64,000 nt of DNA from positions 310,001-374,000 of the forward strand of contig CAVSJJ010000004.1 of NCBI GenBank assembly GCA_963728395.1. The letters run 5' to 3'. Positions 46,907 to 56,555 of this stretch are shown piece by piece. Both the position numbers and the translations under genes were made by a program. The notes beneath the pieces were generated by a model. It did no database searches. It was given only the letters and a program-made list of their open reading frames with translations, and had not been told where the DNA came from. The DNA comes from CAVSJJ01 sp963728395. Its GTDB lineage: Bacteria > Actinomycetota > Actinomycetes > Actinomycetales > Dermatophilaceae. Every line of letters begins with the position of its first letter. The first letter of the stretch is position 1.

Positions 46907-47581
46907 ATGTCTGTCACCTTCGAGAAGCTGACGCCGTGGAGCGGCGTCGTCGCGGGCGTCTGCTGGATCGCGCAGGACGCCCTGTTCCACACCTCCTCCG
47001 CCGATGTGCCGGGAGGAGCCTCGACCCGCGTCATCCACGATCACCTCGGGCTCAACTACGGAGCTCAAACCTGCCTGGTCGTCATGGGCATCGCGCTGTT
47101 GTTCTTCGCGACCGCGGTCCGAACCCTTCTGCGATCCGGCGAGGGCCGCGAGTCGACCTTCTCCAGCGTCGCGTTCGGGGGCTGGCTGGTGGTCGTGGCC
47201 GGCCTGTCGCAGATGGTCACGTGGAACTGGGGGCTCATCAACGGAGCCGCCGACGCCGGCGACGACTCAGCGCTGCGGACCCTGAGCTACGCGTCGTACT
47301 TCGGCTGGGCCGGCATGGGAATCGGGCTGGCCGCCGCGTTCATCGCGATGGGAACGGGTGGGATCCGCACCGCCACGCTCCCCAAGTGGTTTGCGATCCT
47401 CACCCTGGTGCTCGGTGTGCTCGGAGCACTCGGGAACGCCGGCATCCCGCCGGGCGGCCTGGTCAACTACGTGCTGTTGCCCTTCTGGCTGATCGCCGCC
47501 TCGATCATCGTCGCCCGCAGCAGCAAGCGAGCGACCGACCCCACCCGGCACGCACTGGCAACGGCCCAGGTGCCCCAGTGA
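46907..47581 (+). CDS. Six-segment integral membrane protein
   Basis: 224 residues with about six hydrophobic segments, starting MSVTFEKLTPWSGVVAGVCWIAQDALFH and including VVMGIALLFFATAVRTLL, VAFGGWLVVVAGLSQMVTW, GWAGMGIGLAAAFIAM, LPKWFAILTLVLGVLGALG and LVNYVLLPFWLIAASIIVA. No catalytic motif is visible. It is divergent from the sensor kinase and may belong to its regulon. It resembles DUF4386-like membrane proteins in layout only. It is the last gene of the island before the ychF end. Confidence 0.65.
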   Translation: MSVTFEKLTPWSGVVAGVCWIAQDALFHTSSADVPGGASTRVIHDHLGLNYGAQTCLVVMGIALLFFATAVRTLLRSGEGRESTFSSVAFGGWLVVVAGLSQMVTWNWGLINGAADAGDDSALRTLSYASYFGWAGMGIGLAAAFIAMGTGGIRTATLPKWFAILTLVLGVLGALGNAGIPPGGLVNYVLLPFWLIAASIIVARSSKRATDPTRHALATAQVPQ

Positions 47582-48058
47582 GAGCGGACACGACGTCCGC
47601 ATCAAGAGGCGAAGGTGCGGCCCTGTCACGCTGACGTCTCTCGTCGTGGTGATCGGGGCCCAACGTTCCCTTCGGGCTGCCGTATGGGGATGTGCGACTT
47701 CGGACCTGGCACCGCAACCGTCGATCATGCGTCGAGCGCCAGCGTGCCCGGCCGCCCTGGGCGCCGGGGTCGGCATCGATCGCCGCGGCACTTGTTCGCG
47801 TCAACGCTTCAGTCACACGCGGCCAGGGCGTACACGCAAGGTGACAGGTCGCGCAGGTCGAACGCCAACCCGTCACTGCCAGTGGAACGTGCGTCACTTC
47901 GCCGCCAAGGGGTCACGTATTGGGGGGTCAACCGGCCACTGTAGGCGTGGAGACAGCCCTCAGAACAGCCAGATCGAGCCGATCACGCTGAAACTCTTGC
48001 GGACTGTATGCGGACTGAGAGAAGTCGCACCCCCTCTGGCCTGCGCAAACGTGCCGAT
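47582..48058. other. Non-coding right end of the island
   Basis: 477 bases with no supported gene. Near its right end are the paired motif TTGCGGACTGTATGCGGAC (47,998-48,016) and CTGGCCTGCGCAAACG (48,040-48,055), resembling the border sequences at 23.9 and 25.9 kb. It ends at the ychF stop. Confidence 0.6.
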
Positions 48059-49144
<1,086 letters not shown>

Positions 49145-49171
49145 CGGGCCAGGAGTCTAGTGCCGCGCGGG

Positions 49172-49192
49172 GGGCGCAACCGCCCTGCGCCC
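49172..49192. terminator. Weak hairpin between NUDIX gene and ychF
   Basis: GGGCGCA and TGCGCCC form a 7-bp stem with a 7-base loop between the NUDIX stop (49,216) and the ychF start (49,144), both on the minus strand. There is no U-tract, so this is a tentative call. Confidence 0.35.
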
Positions 49193-49215
49193 GGCGCGGG
49201 CGAGAGCCCGGCCGC

Positions 49216-49737
49216 TCATCGCCCCGGCTCACCGCCGGGGCGCTCGCTGTTCTCGAGGTATGCCGGGTGCTCCAGGCCGGCGACCTGCTCCAGCATCCGC
49301 GCGGTGTAGGGCGCGACCCGCCGCACCGCCTCGTCCAGCGGCGCCCAGTGCGCGGAGTGGATCTCGCGGGTCAGCAGTGTCGTCTCGGCGAGCAGGCCGT
49401 GGGGGGCGGACCCGAGGTCGAAGAGGAAGAGCATCGCGTCGTCCCAGCCGCGCCATGGGGGCAGCCAGTTGACGGCGAGCAGCCGCTCGACCGTGACGAG
49501 GACCCCGAGCTCCTCCTCGATCTCGCGGACGACGCAGCTGGCCGGCGACTCGTGCGGGTCGACGACGCCACCAGGCAGGTCCCACTCCTTCTTGTAGGTC
49601 AGCTCGCACAGGAGCACCTCGCCGGCTTCGTTGCGCAACAGCCCCTGGGCGATGAGCCGGGTCTTCGGCAGCCGCTCGTTGAGGATCTTGATCCCGGCCA
49701 GACGCCCCGCCTCGGTCGAGAGGTCCGGTCGCTCCAT
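49216..49737 (-). CDS. NUDIX hydrolase
   Basis: 173 residues. The NUDIX box is complete: GGVVDPHESPASCVVREIEEELGV (the G-x5-E-x7-REUxEE pattern, residues about 58-81). The substrate is unknown; the family hydrolyses nucleoside diphosphates linked to other groups. ATG at 49,737 (MERPDLSTEAGRLAG) or the GTG one codon earlier may be used. It lies upstream of ychF on the same strand. A 30-codon open frame overlaps its start. Confidence 0.88.
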   Translation of the reverse strand: MERPDLSTEAGRLAGIKILNERLPKTRLIAQGLLRNEAGEVLLCELTYKKEWDLPGGVVDPHESPASCVVREIEEELGVLVTVERLLAVNWLPPWRGWDDAMLFLFDLGSAPHGLLAETTLLTREIHSAHWAPLDEAVRRVAPYTARMLEQVAGLEHPAYLENSERPGGEPGR

Positions 49738-49829
49738 CACGTCATCACCCGGCGGGTGCGGGGTAGCCGCCGCTCGTCGTCGTGGGCGGCCTCGACGCGG
49801 GCGGCGTCCGCCTCGAACGACTCGGACAT
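49737..49829 (-). CDS. Possible 30-residue leader peptide of the NUDIX gene
   Basis: ATG at 49,829 opens MSESFEADAARVEAAHDDERRLPRTRRVMT, with its TGA overlapping the NUDIX ATG (TGATG). The stop-start overlap resembles the coupled junctions elsewhere in the window, but no ribosome-binding site or homologue supports it. Confidence 0.3.
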   Translation of the reverse strand: MSESFEADAARVEAAHDDERRLPRTRRVMT

Positions 49830-50175
49830 GGACGCGAGGCTACCCGCCCGCGGTGTCCGCCGCGGGACGGCCGGGGTGGGCCGCCCCGGTGGGCGGACGT
49901 ATGCCGCGAGTGCCGCCTCGGCCTGCGCCCGCGCGTCCCGCGACGGGGTCGACCGGGGCGAGGAGATGGAGAAGACCCCGCCGGGCGACCGGGTGGGCTC
50001 CCCGTTCCGGCCGCCCGTCGCGGTCGGGACGGCGCCGACCCCGTCGCAGCGCCTCGTCGCCTGGCAGGGCCGCGACCCCTCCTGGACCCCCGAAGCGGCG
50101 CGGCCGGGCGCCGCCTCGCCGCGACCGGCGTGGCGCGGCGCGGCGGTGTCGGTGGCCGCTGGCACCGTGGTCGCC
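49830..50175. other. Intergenic region upstream of rmuC
   Basis: About 345 bases of GC-rich DNA between divergent genes. The rmuC frame stays open upstream (from ATG at 49,966 it would add 70 Pro/Arg-rich residues), but the extension does not look like an RmuC N-terminus. Nothing else is supported. Confidence 0.4.
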
Positions 50176-51384
50176 ATGAACCCCTGGGTCGCTGCCCTGC
50201 TCGGACTGCTCGCCGGTGCCGGCGGCGCCGTCGCCCTCGCCCGCGTCGTGTATGCCGCCCGCGGGGCCTCGGTGACCGCCGAACGGGACCTGCTGCGCGA
50301 ACGGGTCGTCGACCTCGAAGCCTCGCTCGCCGAGGATCTCGAGACCGCCGCGCTCCTCGCGCCGCTCAAGGACGCCCTCGGCCGGGTCGAGCAACAGGTC
50401 GGCACCCTGGAGCGCGACCGGGTCGAACAGTTCGGGGCGCTGCGGGCGGTGCTGCACCGGGTCGAGTCCGAGACCCACGAGCTCGGCACCCAGACCCGCA
50501 GCCTCGCGGGGTCGCTGCGCTCGTCGACGACGCGCGGCGCCTGGGGCGAGGTCCAGCTCCGCCGGGTGCTCGAGAGCGCCGGGATGCTCGCCCGGTGCGA
50601 CTTCGACGAACAGGTCGCCTCCCGGAGCCACCACGGCCGGGCCGTCCGGCCCGACGTCGTCGTGCGGCTGCCCGGCGACAAGGTCCTCGTCGTCGATGCC
50701 AAGGCGCCGATGACGGCCTTCCTCGACGCCCAGTCCGAGGATCTCGAGGAGGGCGACCGGGCCCGGCTGCTCCTCGAGCATGCCGCCAGCCTCCGCCGAC
50801 ATGTCCAGGGCCTGGCCGCCCGCGAGTACTGGACGGCCTTCGACACCACGCCCGAGATGGTCGTCTGCTTCGTCCCCGGCGACGCCATGCTCGCGGCCGC
50901 TCTGGCGGCCGACCCGAGCCTGCACGAGGCCGCCCTCGCCCGGCGGGTGGCCCTCGTCGGGCCCGCCGCGCTCATGGCGCTGCTGCGGACCGTCGCGTTC
51001 ACCTGGCAGCAGGACGCGCTGACCGAGGGCGCTCGCGAGCTGATGAGGCTCGGCCGCGAGCTCTATCACCGGCTCGGGACTCTCGGCGGGCACACGGCGA
51101 AGATGGGTCGGTCCCTCGCCGCGGCGCTCGAGAGCTACAACCAGCTCGTCGGCGCGCTCGAGTCCCGCGTCCTCGTGACCGCCCGTCGGATGAACGAACT
51201 GGGGCTCGTCACGGACGAGCTGCCCGCCCCGCCCCCCGTGCACGAGGGACCACGGGTCCTCACCGCCCTCGAGCTCATCGAGGCGGCCACCCAAGGCGCG
51301 GACCGTCCGCAGCTCGACCTCGAAGCGGAGATCCGGCCCGGGCCCCACGAGGGTGTCGCGGAGGGACGCGCCGTCAGCGGCTGA
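50176..51384 (+). CDS. rmuC: DNA recombination protein RmuC
   Basis: 402 residues. An N-terminal membrane segment (MNPWVAALLGLLAGAGGAVALARVVYAARG) is followed by a coiled-coil region (about residues 35-105). The RmuC nuclease-like domain then includes STTRGAWGEVQLRRVLESAGM, RPDVVVRLPGDKVLVVDAKAPMTAFLDA and VVCFVPGDAML. RmuC limits inversions at short repeats. ATG at 50,176 puts the membrane segment at the N-terminus as in the family; GTG three codons earlier is possible. Confidence 0.92.
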   Translation: MNPWVAALLGLLAGAGGAVALARVVYAARGASVTAERDLLRERVVDLEASLAEDLETAALLAPLKDALGRVEQQVGTLERDRVEQFGALRAVLHRVESETHELGTQTRSLAGSLRSSTTRGAWGEVQLRRVLESAGMLARCDFDEQVASRSHHGRAVRPDVVVRLPGDKVLVVDAKAPMTAFLDAQSEDLEEGDRARLLLEHAASLRRHVQGLAAREYWTAFDTTPEMVVCFVPGDAMLAAALAADPSLHEAALARRVALVGPAALMALLRTVAFTWQQDALTEGARELMRLGRELYHRLGTLGGHTAKMGRSLAAALESYNQLVGALESRVLVTARRMNELGLVTDELPAPPPVHEGPRVLTALELIEAATQGADRPQLDLEAEIRPGPHEGVAEGRAVSG

Positions 51385-51415
51385 CTAGCGGCGCACTCAG
51401 GTGGAAAGGGCGCGC

Positions 51416-52429
51416 TCAGTGAAGCGAGCCGGTCTCCTCGAAGCTCGCGTCGTGCCGCATCTGGTCCGACAGGCCGGCCGCCTTGAGGTCGCGTCGGATC
51501 TCGTTCGGGAGCGAGAACATCAGGGACTCCTCGGCCGCGATGACCGGGGTGACGTCGTCGAAGCCACGCTCGGCGAGGTAGTCCAGGACGTCCCGGACAA
51601 GGACCTCAGGGACCGACGCGCCCGAGGTGACGCCGACGGTCGAGACCCCGTCGAGCCAGGTGTCGTCGATCTCGTCGGCGTAGTCGACGAGATACCCGGC
51701 CGTGGCGCCGTGCTCGAGGGCGACCTCGACGAGCCGGACGGAGTTGGAGGAGTTGCGCGAGCCGACGACGATCAGCAGGTCGGTCTCCGGGGCCATCTGC
51801 TTGACGGCGAGCTGCCGGTTCTGGGTGGCATAGCAGATGTCGTCGCTCGGCGGGTCCTGCAGACGCGGGAATCGCTCCCGCAGTGCCCGGACCGTCGCCA
51901 TCGTCTCATCGACCGAGAGCGTCGTCTGCGAGAGCCAGACGACCTTCTCGGGGTCGCGGACCTCGACGCTGGGTACGTCCTCCGGGCCGTCGACAAGGGT
52001 GATGTGCCGCGGGGCCTCCCCCGAGGTGCCGACGACCTCCTCGTGGCCCTCGTGGCCGATGAGGAGAATGTCGTAGTCGTCGCCTGCGAAGCGCACGGCC
52101 TCGCGGTGGACCTTCGTCACGAGGGGGCAGGTCGCGTCGATCGTCTTCAGCGACAGCGCCGAGGCCTCCTCGTGGACGGCCGGCGCGACCCCGTGGGCCG
52201 AGAAGATGACGGTGGCACCCTCGGGCACCTCGTCGGTCTCGTCGACGAAGACGGCGCCGCGTTTCTCGAGCGTCGACACGACGTGCTTGTTGTGGACGAT
52301 CTGCTTGCGGACGTAGACGGGCGGGCCGTAGAGATCGAGAGCCTTCTCGACCGTGACGACGGCCCGGTCCACCCCGGCGCAGTAGCCGCGCGGGGCAGCG
52401 AGCAGGACACGTTTGGTCGGTTGGGGCAT
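51416..52429 (-). CDS. ispH: 4-hydroxy-3-methylbut-2-enyl diphosphate reductase
   Basis: 337 residues. The last enzyme of the MEP isoprenoid pathway, reducing HMBPP to IPP and DMAPP with a [4Fe-4S] cluster. The three cluster cysteines are in APRGYCAGVDRA, IDATCPLVTKVHREA and DDICYATQNRQ. Substrate-binding features are SAHGV, GHEGHEEVVGT, VVGSRNSSNS and GVTSGASVPE. Length and start (MPQPTKRVLLAAPRGYC) are typical. It is convergent with rmuC at a distance of 31 bases. Confidence 0.97.
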   Translation of the reverse strand: MPQPTKRVLLAAPRGYCAGVDRAVVTVEKALDLYGPPVYVRKQIVHNKHVVSTLEKRGAVFVDETDEVPEGATVIFSAHGVAPAVHEEASALSLKTIDATCPLVTKVHREAVRFAGDDYDILLIGHEGHEEVVGTSGEAPRHITLVDGPEDVPSVEVRDPEKVVWLSQTTLSVDETMATVRALRERFPRLQDPPSDDICYATQNRQLAVKQMAPETDLLIVVGSRNSSNSVRLVEVALEHGATAGYLVDYADEIDDTWLDGVSTVGVTSGASVPEVLVRDVLDYLAERGFDDVTPVIAAEESLMFSLPNEIRRDLKAAGLSDQMRHDASFEETGSLH

Positions 52430-52492
52430 GAAGCCATGGTAGGTGGCCGACCTGGCCGCCCCGTCCAGGGTTGCTGGGCCGGCCGTGGGGCA

Positions 52493-53380
52493 TCAGGCCG
52501 GGGTGATGGACTCGCAGCGCCAGGCGACGGACTGCTGGAGGCGCTCGAGGGCACAGGTGAGCCGGGCCGGCTCGCAGGTCTCCCCGCGGACGACGACGCG
52601 CCAGCGGGCGTCGGCGCGCGAGAACGTCACCGTCATCAGGTCGCCGTCGCGCTCTCGCTGCAACACCCGGATGCCGCCGAGCGCCCGGTCCTCGAGATGC
52701 CTCCGCAGGGCGACCTCGGCGGCCTGGACCGGCATCGGCCAGCAGCTGCGGCCGCGGACGTGGTCGAGGTCGACGCGCCCGGCCCGGTGCTCGCGGGCGA
52801 CACGGCGGGCCGACGCCGGGTCGAGCCCGCCGTAGTAGAGCCCCTCGCCGAGCACGAGCAGATTGGCCGCGAACCGGTCACCACCGATGTGCGAGACGCC
52901 CCAGGCGGCCTCCGGCTCCTGCGCGGAGAGGGCGCCCAGCACCGGACGGCCCCGCTCGACGCAGCACGCGTCGTGCCGGCCGTGGATGCAGACCGCGAAG
53001 AGAGGGTCGGTCCTCACCTCCAGGCCGGCGGAGCCGCCCCGGCCGAGCGCCTCGAGGTCGAGGTCCAGCACCGCACGGGGGTCGCTCACCTCGCCCTGCT
53101 CCATCGCGCCGGCCCCGACGAATGCCGCGAAGACCCGGCGCGTGGGCCCCTCCGTCCGCCCGGCGCGTCGGATGAGCACCGGCCGGACCCCGGCGGCCGC
53201 GCTCCGGCGCAGCACCTCGGAGCCGAGCCCGTCGGGAAGCCGGGCGTCGCGCCAGGCGTTCCGCCCCCACGGCCCCGGCTCCTCGAGCAGCAGGAACGCA
53301 CGCACGACCGAGGCGGTCCCGGCCAGGTCGTCGCCCCGGGCCCGGGCGGCCACCGAGCACCGGAAGGGCTCCACCGTCAC
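52493..53380 (-). CDS. Sucrase/ferredoxin-like family protein
   Basis: 295 residues, thioredoxin-like [2Fe-2S] fold. Conserved features are FLLLEEPGPWGRNAW in the first half, and VCIHGRHDACCVERGRPV and HIGGDRFAANLLVLGEGLYYG in the second, where the Cys and His may hold a cluster. The family name comes from a cluster entry; a sucrase role is not supported. GTG at 53,380 overlaps the cupin gene stop by four bases (GTGA), so it is the third gene of a coupled set. Confidence 0.82.
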   Translation of the reverse strand: MTVEPFRCSVAARARGDDLAGTASVVRAFLLLEEPGPWGRNAWRDARLPDGLGSEVLRRSAAAGVRPVLIRRAGRTEGPTRRVFAAFVGAGAMEQGEVSDPRAVLDLDLEALGRGGSAGLEVRTDPLFAVCIHGRHDACCVERGRPVLGALSAQEPEAAWGVSHIGGDRFAANLLVLGEGLYYGGLDPASARRVAREHRAGRVDLDHVRGRSCWPMPVQAAEVALRRHLEDRALGGIRVLQRERDGDLMTVTFSRADARWRVVVRGETCEPARLTCALERLQQSVAWRCESITPA

Positions 53381-54501
53381 GACCGGATCCGCAGCAGCCC
53401 CTCGCGCACGAGTCGGCGGCACAGGACGAGCCGGCTCTGCGGGTCGAGCAGGTCGGCGAGATCACCCGGCCGCAGGGTCTCGGCGCGGCATACCCGCTCC
53501 AGGCTCGCCCGCAGGTGACCCGGCACGGTGAGGACCCGGTCCCCGAGCAGCACCTCGAGCCGGTCGCCGTGTGGGCGCAGCCGGCATGGGTGGCCCTGGC
53601 GCCGGACGAGGACGCTCGCGTCCCGAAGCCCGTCGAGGGCCACCCGGTCGAGCAGGCCGCCCTCGAGACGCGAGGGCCGGGTCGTGAGGATGCGCCGCGA
53701 CTCCGAAGCGAGCGCGGCCCCCGGGTCGATGGCCCGGATCCGGTCCGCGAGCGCTTCGAGCTCGTCCGCGACGGTCCCCGCGAGCGTCGGGTCGTCGGCG
53801 TATCCCACGGGCAGGTGGGTGTCCGGGACGGCCTCGAGCGCCGGCCCGACCGCGCGACGGACGAGCCCACGCAGGGTGAGCTGGTTGATACCGATCGTCA
53901 CGTGCAGGCTGGCGCCGTCCTGGGCCCGGGCGGCGTGCCTGGTCCCGGTGGGCAGGTAGGCGACGGTGCCCGGCTCGAGGAGCATCTCCGCCACGCCGTC
54001 CTCGCCGTGCAGCTCCCAGAGCTTGGTCCCGGCCGTCTGGAGGACGAAGACGTCGTGGGTGTCGGCGTGCACCGCGAAGCCCTGCGATCCCGGGGGCGTG
54101 AGGTAGGCGTTGGCCTGACCCGGGTGGCCGAGCTCGGCCTCGAGGAGCGAGACGAGCCGGGTCAGCGGCGCCCAGTAGCGCTGCAGGCCTTGGAAGACGA
54201 TCGTCGCGCCCTCGTCGAAGAGGGCGAGCGCCTTGCGGGCGTCGACGAGCCCGCTCACCGTCTCGCCGGCGAGCGTCGCCGTCCGGGCGAACCGCGTCGA
54301 CGGCAGGACGATGCCGTCCCGGACGACCCGCACCGCGGGCGCGCGGATGCCCGACGCGGTGAGCAGGTGGTCCGCGTCGGCGAGCGAGAGATATGCCGCC
54401 AGCTCGCCCGGGTCGCCGTCGTGCCGGTGGACCCGGGTCGCCCAGACCTTGTCACGGAAGGTCTGGGCGTCCCCGGTGAGCAGCTCGAGCGCCCCGGTCA
54501 G
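53377..54501 (-). CDS. JmjC/cupin-like oxygenase family protein with probable CTG start
   Basis: 374 residues if read from CTG at 54,501. The cupin core is AYLTPPGSQGFAVHADTHDVFVLQTAGTKLWELHGED, then LLEPGTVAYLPTGTRHAARA: the HxD and distal His that bind iron in JmjC/ROXA-type 2-oxoglutarate oxygenases. The N-terminal part ALELLTGDAQTFRDKVWATRVHRHDGDPGELAAYLSLADADHLL is typical of the family but lies upstream of the first GTG (54,333). No ATG, GTG or TTG precedes it in frame. The CTG overlaps the upstream gene stop as CTGA, like the GTGA junction downstream, so CTG initiation with coupling is the best reading. A C-terminal winged-helix-like region follows. Confidence 0.82.
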   Translation of the reverse strand: MTGALELLTGDAQTFRDKVWATRVHRHDGDPGELAAYLSLADADHLLTASGIRAPAVRVVRDGIVLPSTRFARTATLAGETVSGLVDARKALALFDEGATIVFQGLQRYWAPLTRLVSLLEAELGHPGQANAYLTPPGSQGFAVHADTHDVFVLQTAGTKLWELHGEDGVAEMLLEPGTVAYLPTGTRHAARAQDGASLHVTIGINQLTLRGLVRRAVGPALEAVPDTHLPVGYADDPTLAGTVADELEALADRIRAIDPGAALASESRRILTTRPSRLEGGLLDRVALDGLRDASVLVRRQGHPCRLRPHGDRLEVLLGDRVLTVPGHLRASLERVCRAETLRPGDLADLLDPQSRLVLCRRLVREGLLRIRS

Positions 54502-54824
54502 GGCGCGCTCCCGTCGGTGGCGTCGCCGTCGCCCGCGTCCGTCGCGTCGCCGTCGCTGGCGTCGCCGTCGCTCGCATCGGTCGCGTCACCGTCGGTGCCG
54601 TCCGCGTCGGTGCCGTCGGCGTCGGTGCCGTCCGTGGCGTCGCCGTCAGTGCCGTCAGTCGAGTCGCCGTCGGTGCCGTCGGCGTCCGCGCCCGCGGCAT
54701 CCGTGCCGTCGGCGTCCGCGCCCGCGGCATCCGTGCCGTCGGCGTCGGCGCCCGCCGCGCCGGTTCCGGCCACGCCGCTCGTCGTCATGTCGTCGTCGTT
54801 GAGGGGTCCGTCGGGAGGTGTCAT
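54498..54824 (-). CDS. Asp/Thr/Gly/Ala-rich tandem-repeat protein
   Basis: 108 residues, function not recognised. After MTPPDGPLNDDDMTTSGVAGTGAA the protein is almost only D, G, T and A in repeats such as DGTDAAGADA (10-residue unit, DNA period 30 bases near 54,690-54,750) and DGTDGDATDA. It is strongly acidic and probably disordered. ATG at 54,824 has AAGGAG six bases upstream; the ATG at 54,842 contains that site and is less likely. Its stop overlaps the cupin gene CTG. The repeat number may vary between strains. Confidence 0.65.
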   Translation of the reverse strand: MTPPDGPLNDDDMTTSGVAGTGAAGADADGTDAAGADADGTDAAGADADGTDGDSTDGTDGDATDGTDADGTDADGTDGDATDASDGDASDGDATDAGDGDATDGSAP

Positions 54825-54949
54825 CACGCGCTCCTTCGCCATCGGGCGTGCGGTCGGTCCGCCGCCGCGTCGTCACCGTAACCCGGACCGGGCCCGGTGA
54901 CCACGGCATACCCCTCCGCCGCTCGAGCCACACCCGGGCCGACGGCCGG

Positions 54950-56548
54950 TCAGGTGTGCCGCGACGCCGCGTCGGCGACCGTCTGCTCGTCGGCGACGTC
55001 GACGTCGCGCACGGCGTCCTGCGCCGGCGGCGGCGAGAGGAACCAGACGAGGACGGCCGCGACCCCCACGACGGCGGCGGCCGTGAGCAACGCGGCGCCG
55101 ATCCCGTCGACGAACGCCGCGCGGGCTGCGTCGACGACCCGCTGCCCCGCCTCGCCGAAGCGCGCGATCTCGGGACCCTGGGTGAAGGCGATCGAGCTTA
55201 GGACGTACTGCGCGGCCTGCCGTGGCAGCCCGGCGACGACGGAGCCGACCCCGGCGCGGTAGGTCTGGTTGAGGGCGCTGCCGAGGATGGCGATGCCGAG
55301 CGCGCTGCCGAACTCGCGCGAGACGTCGTTGACCGCCGAGGCGACGCCCTGCTTGCCCTGCGGGAGGGAGGAGGTGATCTCGGTCGTGGCCGGCGTGCCG
55401 GCCAGGCCCATGCCGGCGCCGAAGAGGGCGAGCCCGAGAGCGAGCCGCCAGTAGACGAGCTCGGTGCCGACCGTGGCGATGACGACGAGCCCGGCGGTCG
55501 TCAGGACGAGGCCGAGTGGCGTCACCCGGCGGAACCCGACCCGCTGGGCGATCCGCGGCGCGGTGCGGGCGAGCGGCAGGACGAAGAAGGGCAGCGGCAG
55601 GAGGCGCAGCGTCGCCTCGAGCGGCGAGTAGCCGATGACGAACTGGAGGTACTGGAGGATCGCGAAGAAGAGCCCGAAGGTGGCGAAGAACTGCGCTGCG
55701 ATGGCGAGCGAGCCGGCGCTGAATCCGCGGACCCGGAACAGTCGCACATCGAGGAGCGGCTCGTCGACCCGCAGCTCCCAGAGGACGAAGGCCACGATGC
55801 CCAGCGCGCCGGCGGTGAGCGATCCGACGGTGACCGCGTCGGACCAGCCGCGCTCGGGCCCCTCGATGATGCCCGCCACGAGGCCGGAGACACCGACGAG
55901 CGAGAACAGCGCTCCGGCGACGTCGAGCGCGGGCGGGTGCTCGTCGGTCGAGTCGGGGACGGCGGCGAGGGTCCCGATGAGGCCGAGGGCGGCGAGGACG
56001 ACATTGAGGCCGAAGAAGCTGTTCCACTCGAACCACTGGAGCAGCGTCGCCGTGACGATGAGGCCGAGGACGGCGCCGCCGCCGACGATGCCGACCCAGA
56101 TGCCGATCGCCCGGGGCCGCTCCTCCTCGGGGAAGGAGGTCGTGATGACGGACAGCGTCGTCGGCATGATGGCCGCCGCGCCGACGCCCATCGCCGCGCG
56201 GAGCGCGATGAGCTGGGCGGGGTCCTCGGTGACCATCCCGCACGCCGCGGCGGCGCCGAAGACGACGAGGCCCACCGCGAGGAGGCGCTTGCGGCCGAAC
56301 CGGTCCCCGAGCGCCCCGGCGAAGAAGAGCAGCCCGGCGAAGACGACCGTGTAGGCGTCGACGATCCAGGTCATCTGGGTCTGGCTGGCTCCGGTGGAGC
56401 GGGCGAGGTCGGGCAGCGCGACGTTGAGGCCGCTGACCGCCGAGACGACGGTCATGAGGGAGACGCCGACGACGACGAGGATCGCTCGGGTCTGCCGCCG
56501 GCCGAGGGTCGCGTCCGTCACCGTCGCTTCGGAAGTTTTTCCACGCAT
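54950..56548 (-). CDS. DHA2-family MFS drug exporter
   Basis: 532 residues with about 14 membrane segments. SGLNVALPDLARSTGASQTQMTWIVDAYTVVFAGLLFFAGALGDRFGRKRLLAVGL carries the motif A loop GDRFGRKR; GIWVGIVGGGAVLGLIVTATLLQWFEWNSFFGLNV is motif C of exporters. It should expel hydrophobic or cationic toxic compounds using the proton gradient. ATG at 56,548 follows a strong promoter with only seven bases between -10 and ATG. The divergent TetR gene probably controls it. Confidence 0.92.
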   Translation of the reverse strand: MRGKTSEATVTDATLGRRQTRAILVVVGVSLMTVVSAVSGLNVALPDLARSTGASQTQMTWIVDAYTVVFAGLLFFAGALGDRFGRKRLLAVGLVVFGAAAACGMVTEDPAQLIALRAAMGVGAAAIMPTTLSVITTSFPEEERPRAIGIWVGIVGGGAVLGLIVTATLLQWFEWNSFFGLNVVLAALGLIGTLAAVPDSTDEHPPALDVAGALFSLVGVSGLVAGIIEGPERGWSDAVTVGSLTAGALGIVAFVLWELRVDEPLLDVRLFRVRGFSAGSLAIAAQFFATFGLFFAILQYLQFVIGYSPLEATLRLLPLPFFVLPLARTAPRIAQRVGFRRVTPLGLVLTTAGLVVIATVGTELVYWRLALGLALFGAGMGLAGTPATTEITSSLPQGKQGVASAVNDVSREFGSALGIAILGSALNQTYRAGVGSVVAGLPRQAAQYVLSSIAFTQGPEIARFGEAGQRVVDAARAAFVDGIGAALLTAAAVVGVAAVLVWFLSPPPAQDAVRDVDVADEQTVADAASRHT

Positions 56549-56555
56549 GGCGAAA

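Noticed and set aside
47582..47600. GCGGAC...GTCCGC as a further border motif
   Set aside because: Here the two units are inverted rather than direct and form only a 6-bp hairpin, so it does not match the paired motif at the borders.
54510..54750. Regular 30-base repeats that could suggest a CRISPR array
   Set aside because: The repeats are contiguous, encode a D/G/T/A repeat in an open frame with a good ribosome-binding site, and have no unique spacers.
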